In this document: in pieces, positions 1 through 8,764 of the stretch | Layout of the letters: the number at the start of each line of letters is the position of its first letter | Numbering within the stretch: the first letter of the stretch is position 1 | DNA from: Pseudomonas bananamidigenes | Lineage (GTDB): Bacteria > Pseudomonadota > Gammaproteobacteria > Pseudomonadales > Pseudomonadaceae | DNA length: 64,000 bases | Assembly (NCBI RefSeq): GCF_001679645.1 | Contig: NZ_LRUN01000058.1 | Location: 31,029-95,028 of the forward strand | Reading direction: 5' to 3' | Program-made: the position numbers and the translations under genes | The notes under the pieces: model-generated | The model's input: the letters and a program-made list of their open reading frames with translations, nothing else | What the model was told of the DNA's origin: nothing | Databases searched by the model: none

Positions 1-109
1 TGCCTGCCACTTCAGGGACAGCGGCAGTCGATTTCGGCTTCGACATGGCGTCCATTTGCATGGCCTTCATGTCCATCATCAACCGATTAAATTCAATACC
101 TTGGCTCAT
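1..109 (-). CDS. fliE: Flagellar hook-basal body protein FliE (5' part only)
   Basis: FliE joins the MS ring to the proximal rod of the flagellar basal body and is among the first axial proteins exported. The visible 36 residues begin MSQGIEFNRLMMDMKAMQMD and are rich in Met, as in pseudomonad FliE N-termini; the rest lies beyond base 1. The ATG at 109 follows a short leader with a sigma54-type promoter at 172-186. Its position just downstream of fleSR matches the order fleQ-fleS-fleR-fliE known in Pseudomonas. Identity rests on context plus this short N-terminus. Confidence 0.85.
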   Translation of the reverse strand, partial: MSQGIEFNRLMMDMKAMQMDAMSKPKSTAAVPEVAG

Positions 110-171
110 GGTCTACTCTCTTGGGCGGCCCGCAATTTTTTGACACTCACTCGGCGGGTACTCAGGTGTTA

Positions 172-186
172 GCAACAACGGTGCCA
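172..186 (-). promoter_or_regulatory. Sigma54 (RpoN) promoter for fliE operon
   Basis: On the minus strand this reads TGGCACCGTTGTTGC, a perfect match to the -24/-12 consensus TGGCAC-N5-TTGC. It lies about 65 bases upstream of the fliE ATG. In Pseudomonas the fliE operon is a class III, FleR- and RpoN-dependent operon, so site and context agree. Confidence 0.9.
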
Positions 187-237
187 GCTCACAGGCAACG
201 CTTGGAGAAATGCATTTTCAAACGTTTGCGACGGTCG

Positions 238-1638
238 TCACGTCGCAAACAGATAACCTTCGACGTCCATCCCGGCATCACGCATCTGTGCCAGTTTGTA
301 GCGTAACGTTCGGGGGCTGATTCCGAGCTTTTCGGCGGCCTCCTTGCGTCGACCGCGTTCGGTACGCAGGGTGTCGATGATCATCTGGAACTCACGGCGA
401 CGCAGGTCGTCGCCCAGGGCACCTGCCGAATCCGCTTCAATCTCGACTTCGCGAATGACAGGCGCCACCGGCACTGCCGCCGGCAATGGAGCGAACAGCG
501 CAGGCCCGGAGAGACAGAAATCCTGCGGCTGGATCAGGCCTCCCTGCTGGAGAATCAAGGCCCGCTGGATAGCGTTGTCCAGCTCACGAACGTTACCCGG
601 CCATGGGTAATCGATCAGACACGTCTGCGCCTCGGGCGAGAACCTCGCCATCGCATGCTTCATTTTATTGACGTGCTTGCTCAGAAGGCGCTCGGCCAGC
701 GGCAGGATATCGGCGGTGCGCTCGCGCAGCGGACGCCACGCCAGCGGAAATACCGACAGACGATAGTAAAGATCTTCCCGGAACCGCCCCGCCGCCACTT
801 CGCCCGCCAGGTCACGGTTGGTGGTGGCAACGACACGAATGTCGAGAGTGATCGGCTTGCGCGCGCCGACCCGCTCCACTTCACGCTCCTGCAATACCCG
901 CAGCAGCTTGGCCTGCAGGCCCAGAGGCATTTCGGAAATTTCGTCGAGCAGAATGGTGCCGCCGTCCGCCTGCTCGAATTTGCCGGGCTGCGCCGCGATG
1001 GCGCCGGTGAAGGAGCCCTTTTCATGGCCGAACAGGGTTGCTTCGAGCATGTTGTCAGGGATCGCCGCGCAGTTGATCGCAATGAACGGCTGACCGGCAC
1101 GATGAGATTGCTGGTGGATGTAGCGCGCCAACACCTCTTTACCGGTGCCGGACTCACCGGAAATCAGTACGGTGGAATCGCTGCGGGCAACCCGCGCCGC
1201 CAGATCCAGCAACTGAACACTGGCCGGCTCGACGGCTACCGGCCCTTCCGTGTCGGCAGCACCGAGATTGCCCAAAGCGTGGCGAACCACCAGATCCAGC
1301 AGCGCTTTCGGCTCGAAAGGCTTGACCAGATAGTCCGCCGCGCCCTGACGCATGGCATCCACCGCTCGCTCGACCGCGCCGTGAGCCGTCATCAGCAGCA
1401 CCGGCAGTTGCGGCTGACGGGCACGCAACAGGCCGAGCAACTGATGACCGTCCATGCCCGGCATGTTGACGTCGCTGACCACCAGGCTGAATGCCTCGCA
1501 CTCCACAGCCTTCAGCGCCTCTTCGGCCGAACCCACAGCGTGATAGTCGTGACCCGCCAGCAGCAATGTATCGGCCAGCGCCTCGCGCAATGAACGGTCA
1601 TCCTCGACCAGCAGAACCTTGATGCCCATGACCTTCAC
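238..1638 (-). CDS. fleR: Sigma54-dependent response regulator FleR
   Basis: FleR is the response regulator of the FleSR two-component system and activates class III (basal body and hook) genes with RpoN. The 466-residue protein has a receiver domain (about 7-120) with phospho-acceptor D56 in SDVNMPG and K106. An AAA+ domain carries Walker A GESGTGKE at 161-168. The sigma54-contact loop reads GSFTGA (208-213), a mild variant of GAFTGA. A Fis-type helix-turn-helix ends the protein. The start chosen is the GTG at 1638, overlapping the fleS stop as GTGA, with GGGAG four bases upstream; ATG at 1629 is an alternative but poorly spaced from any ribosome-binding site. Translationally coupled to fleS. 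Confidence 0.95.
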   Translation of the reverse strand: MKVMGIKVLLVEDDRSLREALADTLLLAGHDYHAVGSAEEALKAVECEAFSLVVSDVNMPGMDGHQLLGLLRARQPQLPVLLMTAHGAVERAVDAMRQGAADYLVKPFEPKALLDLVVRHALGNLGAADTEGPVAVEPASVQLLDLAARVARSDSTVLISGESGTGKEVLARYIHQQSHRAGQPFIAINCAAIPDNMLEATLFGHEKGSFTGAIAAQPGKFEQADGGTILLDEISEMPLGLQAKLLRVLQEREVERVGARKPITLDIRVVATTNRDLAGEVAAGRFREDLYYRLSVFPLAWRPLRERTADILPLAERLLSKHVNKMKHAMARFSPEAQTCLIDYPWPGNVRELDNAIQRALILQQGGLIQPQDFCLSGPALFAPLPAAVPVAPVIREVEIEADSAGALGDDLRRREFQMIIDTLRTERGRRKEAAEKLGISPRTLRYKLAQMRDAGMDVEGYLFAT

Positions 1639-2846
1639 TCAGCTCCCTGTACAGCGGAAAACATCGGCAGGACGACCTGCGCGCACGTGCCGCGCCCCAC
1701 TCGTGAGCGCAGCTGCAATTCTCCTTGATGCGCCCGGGCCACAGCCTTGACCACGGTCAGGCCCAGGCCAGTGCCGGTGACCTTGGTGGTGAAAAATGGC
1801 TCGCCCAGTCGCGCCAGTACCGCCGGCTCGATGCCGCCGCCGTTATCACTCACACACAGACGCAGGCTGTTGCCACGGGTGTAGCAATGCACCTTCAGAC
1901 GCACGTCGCCGCCACTGGCCTGAATGGCGTTTTCGATCAGGTTGAGCAGTGCGCCGACGAGCGTGTCTCGGTTGCACAGCAACTCGCCCGCATGACTGTC
2001 GCATTGCCAGCGAATGGGCAGATCCTGCACATGAGCCAGCGCCGCAGCCTGCAAAGACTGCATCAGCTCATTGGGCGTGAGGCGATCGGTCAACGGCAGC
2101 TCGCCGCGAGCGAAAACCAGCATGTCGCGCACCTGGTGCTCCAGCTCATGCAAACGCTCTTTGAGACGCCCGGCAAAACGTTGCTGTGTGGCGACCGGCA
2201 GCGCTTGCTCAGTCAAATGACTGGCATAAAGCAGCGCAGCGGAAAGTGGCGTGCGAATCTGATGAGCCAGCGAAGCGACCATGCGCCCCAGCGACGAGAG
2301 TCGCTCATGGCGAGCGAGCTGATCCTGCAAATGACGGGTTTCAGTCAGGTCGTTGAGCAGCACGAGCTGCCCTGGCTCGGCATCCAGCGAGCGGGTGGCA
2401 ATCGACAGGCGTCGACCGTTTTTAAGAGAGATTTCATGACCGTCATCTTCACGGGGCGCGAAGCAGCGGGTAATGACATGACGCCACAGCTCGCCCTCGA
2501 GCGGCAAGCCGAGCAATTCGATAGCGGCGGGATTGGCCTCGCACACGATCCCGTGCCCGTCGATGACGATCACACCACCCGGCAACAGGTCGAGGAGGTT
2601 TTGCAAACGGTTGGCCAACCGCTCCTTTTCCGCCAACTCCTGCATGCGCTGAGCGCTGACGACGGCCAGCTCACCCTTGAGTTCGGTGACCCGCGCCTCA
2701 AGCATGCTGTAGGAATCGGTGAGTTGACTGGACATCTGATTGAACAGCGCAAACGCCTGTTCAAGCCCCTGCCGGCTGGCCTGCTCTACGGACGGCAGTG
2801 GCCCCGAGGATTCGGGAACAGAAGACATCTGGGAGGCTTGGGGCAT
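1635..2846 (-). CDS. fleS: Two-component sensor histidine kinase FleS
   Basis: FleS phosphorylates FleR. The 403-residue protein has no clear transmembrane segment, consistent with the known cytosolic FleS. A coiled N-terminal part (about 25-85) leads into a PAS domain (about 85-170). The HisKA helix contains the phospho-acceptor H195 in SLAHQIRTP. The ATPase part has an N box (NLIENAIQA, 302-310), G1 (DNGGG, 334-338) and G2 (GTGLGL, 358-363), so it should be catalytically competent. It starts at an ATG and its stop overlaps the fleR start. A sigma54-type promoter lies at 2901-2914, the expected class II arrangement. Confidence 0.95.
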   Translation of the reverse strand: MPQASQMSSVPESSGPLPSVEQASRQGLEQAFALFNQMSSQLTDSYSMLEARVTELKGELAVVSAQRMQELAEKERLANRLQNLLDLLPGGVIVIDGHGIVCEANPAAIELLGLPLEGELWRHVITRCFAPREDDGHEISLKNGRRLSIATRSLDAEPGQLVLLNDLTETRHLQDQLARHERLSSLGRMVASLAHQIRTPLSAALLYASHLTEQALPVATQQRFAGRLKERLHELEHQVRDMLVFARGELPLTDRLTPNELMQSLQAAALAHVQDLPIRWQCDSHAGELLCNRDTLVGALLNLIENAIQASGGDVRLKVHCYTRGNSLRLCVSDNGGGIEPAVLARLGEPFFTTKVTGTGLGLTVVKAVARAHQGELQLRSRVGRGTCAQVVLPMFSAVQGAE

Positions 2847-2900
2847 TGTGCTCTCTCGCTTGGCTGACCGTCAGTGAAACGGAACGTTGCGAGGGACGTA

Positions 2901-2914
2901 GCAATACCCGTGCC
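2901..2914 (-). promoter_or_regulatory. Sigma54 promoter for fleSR
   Basis: On the minus strand GGCACGGGTATTGC gives the GG-N10-GC spacing of -24/-12 elements and fits GGCAC-N5-TTGC. It sits about 55 bases upstream of fleS and directly after the fleQ terminator. FleQ-dependent transcription of fleSR from an RpoN promoter is established in P. aeruginosa. Confidence 0.85.
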
Positions 2915-2944
2915 TAAAAAAAACTGCTTATAAATGAAGCAGTT
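2915..2944 (-). terminator. Rho-independent terminator after fleQ
   Basis: On the minus strand an 8-bp stem (AACTGCTT / AAGCAGTT) with a 7-base loop is followed by eight T residues. It lies just past the fleQ stop, separating fleQ from fleSR. Confidence 0.85.
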
Positions 2945-2956
2945 GAAAAACAGGCG

Positions 2957-4432
<1,476 letters not shown>

Positions 4433-4538
4433 GCAATAGCAACTTCCCTAGTCAACTCAATGCCCGAAACGAGGGGCAAGCGAGACGCTTGCAGGACACT
4501 TCGTGCCTGTAGACGCCTGAAATCTGAAAACAGCCACT

Positions 4539-4567
4539 AGTTAAGTCAAAAAACCGTGCACAGTCAA
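4539..4567 (-). promoter_or_regulatory. Possible sigma70 promoter for fleQ
   Basis: On the minus strand TTGACT is followed 17 bases later by TTAACT. The -35 is good, but the -10 matches the consensus at only half its positions. It lies about 110 bases upstream of fleQ, where a sigma70 promoter is expected because FleQ heads the cascade. Weak on sequence alone. Confidence 0.35.
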
Positions 4568-4604
4568 ATTTATGGCGCACATGTCTGGATTAACTGAGGG
4601 TTAA

Positions 4605-4901
4605 TTAACCAAACAGATGGTAAACCTTTGCCGCGTTTTTCGCCTGTGTGATCTGCGACATCTCGTCGACTATCGCCTGGCGTTCTCCCATGGCAACCTC
4701 GAGCAACTGCTTGTACACATGCAGCAACTCCTCAAGATTGTCACGCAGCGCCACTTCATCCAAAGAAGCCTCACTCATGACATCTTCCATGCAGGAACGG
4801 CAATCAAGATCCAGTTGACCGATTGCCTCCCAGTTACGCTCGGCCAGAGCATCGACCAGCGCCACACGGGTTTCTTCGATTCGCTGCAATACAAGACTCA
4901 T
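4605..4901 (-). CDS. fliT: FliT-type flagellar export chaperone
   Basis: This 98-residue, largely helical, acidic protein lies directly after fliS, where Pseudomonas carries a FliT-like chaperone (the PA1096 position). FliT proteins bind FliD and export components to prevent early assembly. There is no catalytic motif to check; the call rests on size, predicted helices and position. An AAGGAG ribosome-binding site precedes the ATG at 4901. The gap to fliS is only 10 bases, so the two genes are co-transcribed. Confidence 0.75.
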   Translation of the reverse strand: MSLVLQRIEETRVALVDALAERNWEAIGQLDLDCRSCMEDVMSEASLDEVALRDNLEELLHVYKQLLEVAMGERQAIVDEMSQITQAKNAAKVYHLFG

Positions 4902-4911
4902 GGTGATCTCC

Positions 4912-5310
4912 TTAAAACTGAGGAGCGGGAACAGGCGCGATAGCGTCCCAGCCTTCCTTTACCGTGGTCAGCAGGCCGGCGACTTCGTCCAGGATACGCG
5001 GGTCGCTGCTGATGTTCGCCTCGGCAAGACGCTTCATCATGTAGATATACAGCCCGTCCAGATCGGCCAGCGTATCGGCCGAGTTTTCCAGATCCAGACC
5101 TTCGCGCAGGCCGCTTACAATGCCAATGGCCTTGCTGATCGACGTGCACTTGGCAGGAATGTCCTTGCGCTCGATCGCGCCCTTGGCCTGAGCGATACGA
5201 TCCAGGCCACCTTCCATCAGCATCTGCACCAGACGGTGAGGGCTCGCTTCTGAAGTCTGAGCTTGAGCGCCAACTTTCTGGTACTGCCGAAGGGCTAACA
5301 TCGGATTCAT
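4912..5310 (-). CDS. fliS: Flagellin export chaperone FliS
   Basis: FliS binds the C-terminal D0 helix of flagellin and keeps it unpolymerised until secretion. The 132-residue protein begins MNPMLALRQYQKVGAQAQT. It contains the family motif around SPHRLVQMLMEGGLDRIAQA (about 23-42), and its length is typical. A GAGG ribosome-binding site precedes the ATG. Upstream are a strong sigma28-type promoter (5349-5375) and the fliD terminator, so fliS-fliT appear to form a separate late transcription unit. Confidence 0.95.
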   Translation of the reverse strand: MNPMLALRQYQKVGAQAQTSEASPHRLVQMLMEGGLDRIAQAKGAIERKDIPAKCTSISKAIGIVSGLREGLDLENSADTLADLDGLYIYMMKRLAEANISSDPRILDEVAGLLTTVKEGWDAIAPVPAPQF

Positions 5311-5348
5311 GTTCTACCTCATTTGCCACAATGACTCGTATGACCAGT

Positions 5349-5375
5349 GTATCGCCTGCGAGTCGAAAAACTTTA
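5349..5375 (-). promoter_or_regulatory. Sigma28 (FliA) promoter for fliS-fliT
   Basis: On the minus strand TAAAGTTT, an exact -35, is followed after 11 bases by GGCGATAC (consensus GCCGATAA, 6 of 8). Spacing is exactly N11. It lies 39 bases upstream of the fliS ATG and just downstream of the fliD terminator. Confidence 0.85.
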
Positions 5376-5383
5376 GACCACAA

Positions 5384-5427
5384 GACAAAAACCCGGCACA
5401 CGCTCGAAAGCGTAGCCGGGTTTTTGT
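5384..5427 (-). terminator. Terminator after fliD
   Basis: A long inverted repeat pairs ACAAAAACCCGGC with GCCGGGTTTTTGT around an inner CGCT/AGCG-type stem, ending in a T-run on the minus strand. The A-run on the other side means it could work in both directions. It closes the fliC-flaG-fliD block. Confidence 0.85.
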
Positions 5428-5439
5428 CGCTCTTGCATG

Positions 5440-6882
5440 TTACTTCGCAGATTGCTGCGCGTTGAGCGAGGCGAAGAACGACGTGATGTTGCTCGCCGTG
5501 GCCTTCATCTGCCCTACCAGCAAGTCCATGGCGTTGTACTTGGCGGTCAACGTCTTGGTCAGGTTGGCCACCCGGACGTCCAGCGCTTTTTGCTGATCGG
5601 AGATATCGCGGCTGTTGTTGTTCAGGATGGTGAGTCGCTGATCCAGCAGCCCCTGGGTCTTGCCATCAGCCGAAGCCTTGAGGTAAGGGTCTACCGACTT
5701 GCTCACCCGCGCCAGCAGACCGTTGGTGTCATTGGTGCCGTTGAACAGCTGTTGCACCTGACCAGTCGCACCCGGTACAGCCATGGCCTTGTTGAAGGCA
5801 TTAGTGTCGAGCTTCAGGTTACCGGTGATGGAGTCGGTCATCACACCGACCTGCGACAGGTAGGACATCGCGCCGCCAGCGCCAGCACCGGTGAATTCGG
5901 CACGAATGCCGGCAATCAGCGAACGCGGCAGGGCATCACCCGTGAATGCCGCCTGCACGGTCAGCTTGCCATCTTCATCCGGAGTCGCCTTGGACAAGGT
6001 GTCCACGGTGCTCTTGAGCGTGTTGTAGGCGTCGATGAACGTCTGAATCGACGTTTGCAGACCTTTGGTATTGGTGTCGACGGTAACCGTGGTTGGCGTC
6101 GAGTTGGCAGACACCAGATTAAGGGTCATGCCACTGATCGCACCGGTAACGGTGTTGCTCTTGCTGGTCACTGCCAGACCGTCGATGGTCAGCGATGCGT
6201 CCTTGGCGAGACCACCGACCGAGCCCGAGTCGCTGGCCGCCGGCGTGTCGGACATGACCTTGGTGCCATCGATTTCCAGACCGGCGATACCGCTGACCGA
6301 CAGATCGGAGCCTGCACCCGTTTTGCTCGAACTGATCACCAGACGAGAAGCGCCACTGGCGTCGGTCACGATGTTGGCAGAAATGCCGTTGCTGCCCTGA
6401 GCCGTGTTGATGGCGTCACGAGTGCTCTGCAAGGTGGCGTTGGCCGGAATGGTGACATTGTAATCAGTGCCATTCTGACTGATTTTCAGGGTACCACTCG
6501 GAATGGCACTGGAGGCGCCGCCGGCGAAGGCTGCACTTGCTACTTTCGACCCCGAGGCCAAATTCTTGACGACAACGCTGTAGGAACCGGAGACAGCCGT
6601 ATTGTCGGAAGTCACGGTCAGCGTTGCAGGTGTGCTCGATGTGGCCGTATACCCGGCGAACGCAGGAGTGGTCTTGCTGTTCAGGGTGGCCAGGGCAGAT
6701 TGGAACGTGGTCAGCGCGCTCTTGAGCGTGCCCACACCGGAAATTTTCAGCGTGTTGTTTTTCGTCTGGGTATCGATCTGCGTCTGCTTCGCCGATTTGT
6801 CGGCGTTGACCAGCGCAGTAACGATCGCACCGATGTCCAGGCCGGAACCCAGGCCGGTACCCGGTAGAATTGGACTTGCCAT
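5440..6882 (-). CDS. fliD: Flagellar filament cap protein FliD
   Basis: FliD (HAP2) forms the pentameric cap under which flagellin polymerises; in pseudomonads it also contributes to mucin adhesion. The protein is 480 residues from the chosen ATG at 6882 (MASPILPGTGLGSGLDIGAI), the usual family N-terminus. AAGGGAG lies six bases upstream of this ATG, whereas the ATG at 6888 would abut it. The N-terminal D0 helix (about 1-45) and C-terminal coiled region (about 400-480) bracket a Ser/Thr/Gly/Ala-rich beta-domain. It follows flaG and ends before a strong terminator. Confidence 0.95.
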   Translation of the reverse strand: MASPILPGTGLGSGLDIGAIVTALVNADKSAKQTQIDTQTKNNTLKISGVGTLKSALTTFQSALATLNSKTTPAFAGYTATSSTPATLTVTSDNTAVSGSYSVVVKNLASGSKVASAAFAGGASSAIPSGTLKISQNGTDYNVTIPANATLQSTRDAINTAQGSNGISANIVTDASGASRLVISSSKTGAGSDLSVSGIAGLEIDGTKVMSDTPAASDSGSVGGLAKDASLTIDGLAVTSKSNTVTGAISGMTLNLVSANSTPTTVTVDTNTKGLQTSIQTFIDAYNTLKSTVDTLSKATPDEDGKLTVQAAFTGDALPRSLIAGIRAEFTGAGAGGAMSYLSQVGVMTDSITGNLKLDTNAFNKAMAVPGATGQVQQLFNGTNDTNGLLARVSKSVDPYLKASADGKTQGLLDQRLTILNNNSRDISDQQKALDVRVANLTKTLTAKYNAMDLLVGQMKATASNITSFFASLNAQQSAK

Positions 6883-6963
6883 GTGCATCTCCCTTTGATT
6901 TGTTGCCAGTCTTTTGACCCTGGTCGGCGTCTAAAGAACTTCAAACACGTTTCATGCCAGCTA

Positions 6964-7320
6964 TCAGACTTTGGCGTCGAACAACACATGACTTGCGTTG
7001 GCGAGACTGTCTGCCAGCTTGAGCGCCTCAGCGGAAGGAATCTGTCTTACGACCTCACCTGTCTCGCTGGCGATCACTTTGACGATGACCTTGCCAGAAT
7101 GCTCATCGATCGAAAACTCCAGGTTGCGCTTGATCGATTGAACAAACTTCTCGATCTCCTGCACCGCCAGCTTCAACTTGTTTTCATCCGTCTCCTGGCT
7201 TTTTTTCGCCTCGGAAACAGTTTCAACGGTCGAAGGCTTGGTCTCCGACGGCTTGTCGGCAACCGGACTGGCCTGCTTGGGAGCCGGATAAGACACGTTA
7301 AGCTTTACGCTCATGTCCAT
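6964..7320 (-). CDS. flaG: FlaG-family flagellar protein
   Basis: FlaG proteins influence filament length in Pseudomonas and other bacteria; the mechanism is not settled. The protein is 118 residues from the ATG at 7320 (MDMSVKLNVSYPAPK), chosen because GAGG is eight bases upstream; GTG 7329 and ATG 7326 would sit on the ribosome-binding site. The N-terminal half is low complexity and rich in Pro, Ser, Thr and Lys. The C-terminal half (about 60-118) is the conserved FlaG domain with NLEFSIDEHSGKVIVKVI and an IPSAEALKLADSL-type end. It lies between fliC and fliD. Confidence 0.92.
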   Translation of the reverse strand: MDMSVKLNVSYPAPKQASPVADKPSETKPSTVETVSEAKKSQETDENKLKLAVQEIEKFVQSIKRNLEFSIDEHSGKVIVKVIASETGEVVRQIPSAEALKLADSLANASHVLFDAKV

Positions 7321-7340
7321 GCCCATCACCTCTTAACGTG

Positions 7341-7380
7341 AAAAGGCGAGAGAGCACGCAAGCGCACTCCCCCGCCAAAA
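7341..7380 (-). terminator. Hairpin terminator between fliC and flaG
   Basis: On the minus strand an imperfect GC-rich stem (GGCGGGGGAGTGCGC against GTGCTCTCTCGCC) ends in TTTT. Partial termination here would make fliC mRNA far more abundant than flaG-fliD mRNA, which suits flagellin demand. Confidence 0.65.
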
Positions 7381-7392
7381 CTCATTCCGAAA

Positions 7393-8253
7393 TTACTGAA
7401 GCAGCTTCAGTACAGCGGAAGGCAGTTGGTTGGCTTGAGCCAGAACAGAGGTCGAAGCCTGTTGCAGGGTTTGCTGCTTGGTCAGGTTAGCAGTCTCTGC
7501 GGCGAAGTCGGTATCTTGTACGCGACCTTGTGCAGCAGTGGTGTTTTCGTTGATGTTCTGCAGGTTCTGGATGGTGCTGGTCAGACGGTTCTGCGAAGCA
7601 CCCAGGTTTGCACGGGTTGCACCGATGGTCGCGATAGCGGCGTCGATTGCAGTGATCGCGTTGTCGATGTTCTGCGAAGCAGAACCAGCGCCAGTACCGG
7701 AAGTACCGGTCAGAACTACGGTACCGCTGCCTACGGACAGGCTGGCGGCGTCGAACTTGGAGCTCAGTACCAGGTCGATGTGGTTAGCCGAACCGGTGTT
7801 GGCGCCGACTTGCAGAGTTACAGTACCAGCCGAACCGTCCAGCAGGAACTTGCCGTTCAGGTTGGTGGACTGAGCGATACGAGTCAGTTCGTCAGACATC
7901 TGAGCGAATTCGGCGTTGGTCGCGGTCTGGTCAGCAGTACCGTTGGTTCCGTTACGGGCTTTAACAGCCAGTTCACGCATACGCTGCAGGATGTCGGTCG
8001 AAGCTTGCAGAGCGCCTTCAGCGGTCTGGGCAACGGAGATACCGTCGTTGGCGTTCTGGATAGCCTGGGTGTTACCGCGGATCTGCGAAGACATGCGGTT
8101 GGAGATCTGCAGGCCAGCGGCGTCGTCTTTGGCGCTGTTGATTTTCAGGCCGGAAGACAGGCGCTGCATCGAAGTCGACAGAGCGTCGGAAGCGCGGTTC
8201 AGGTTTTTCTGAACGTTCAGCGACGTGGTGTTGGTGTTTACAGTTAAAGCCAT
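7393..8253 (-). CDS. fliC: Flagellin FliC (short form)
   Basis: This is the filament subunit. At 286 residues it is short compared with enteric flagellins. Canonical D0/D1 segments occupy about 1-140 (MALTVNTNTTSLNVQKNL, with SSGLKINSAKDDAAGL) and 205-286 (ending SVLAQANQLPSAVLKLLQ). The central variable part (about 141-200) is small and very rich in Ser, Thr and Gly, offering O-glycosylation sites, in line with the adjacent Pse and CDP-sugar genes. GAGGAA precedes the ATG, and a sigma28-type promoter lies at 8334-8360. Confidence 0.97.
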   Translation of the reverse strand: MALTVNTNTTSLNVQKNLNRASDALSTSMQRLSSGLKINSAKDDAAGLQISNRMSSQIRGNTQAIQNANDGISVAQTAEGALQASTDILQRMRELAVKARNGTNGTADQTATNAEFAQMSDELTRIAQSTNLNGKFLLDGSAGTVTLQVGANTGSANHIDLVLSSKFDAASLSVGSGTVVLTGTSGTGAGSASQNIDNAITAIDAAIATIGATRANLGASQNRLTSTIQNLQNINENTTAAQGRVQDTDFAAETANLTKQQTLQQASTSVLAQANQLPSAVLKLLQ

Positions 8254-8333
8254 GACGAATTCCTCGTTGGTTGGGTACTGCGGCTTCCGGCCCTGGCAAC
8301 CGCCGGGTATGGCCTAGAGAACCTTCGTAATAG

Positions 8334-8360
8334 TTATCGTCGGGATTGCAGGTTGCTTGA
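8334..8360 (-). promoter_or_regulatory. Sigma28 (FliA) promoter for fliC
   Basis: On the minus strand TCAAGCAA is separated by exactly 11 bases from GACGATAA, which matches GCCGATAA at 7 of 8 positions. The -35 is a weaker match. It lies about 80 bases upstream of fliC, leaving a 5' leader of ordinary length. Confidence 0.75.
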
Positions 8361-8497
8361 GGGCTTTTTTGAAAATTTTTGCCATCACCCTGCCACTCCC
8401 TAGAAAACAAAGACTTAGCCGCGTTTTACCCACGAAAAAATGACGTCATAAAACTATCCACGGCGCAAACCTGCGAGCCAGCGCTGTCGGTGATTCC

Positions 8498-8764
8498 TTA
8501 TGCCGAAGAACTTTCCAGCAGATGGATCAATTCGTACTCCATGAAATCGGCGAGACCCAGCCAGTCCTGGCGCTCCTGGCAATCGAGCATCTGCGTGAGC
8601 AAATGCGTCCAGGCTTGCTGCGCATCCGCGGCTGCAGGCACCAGCAAATGCTGTACACCTTCAAACACCTCCACCATGTCCAGCGCCGCCTCCACATCAC
8701 GCCCCAGCCGGAACAGCACGGCGCAACGCCGGCATTCATCGACACAGCCTTGCAGTGCGCTCAT
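8498..8764 (-). CDS. Small helical protein of the flagellar glycosylation locus
   Basis: I do not recognise a named family. The 88-residue product (MSALQGCVDECRRCAVLFRL...) is predicted to be helical and acidic, with three Cys in the first 14 residues and no signal peptide. The ATG at 8764 overlaps the stop of the upstream maf-like gene as ATGA, so translation is coupled to it. Longer starts would extend back into maf. Size and composition resemble flagellar chaperones such as FliT, but that is only a resemblance. Its place between maf and fliC suggests a role in flagellin handling or modification. Confidence 0.7.
   Translation of the reverse strand: MSALQGCVDECRRCAVLFRLGRDVEAALDMVEVFEGVQHLLVPAAADAQQAWTHLLTQMLDCQERQDWLGLADFMEYELIHLLESSSA

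Noticed and set aside
5437..6867. 476-residue open frame on the plus strand opposite fliD
   Set aside because: It is the antisense shadow of fliD; composition is rich in Arg, Gly and Val as expected for such frames, with no ribosome-binding site or family motif.
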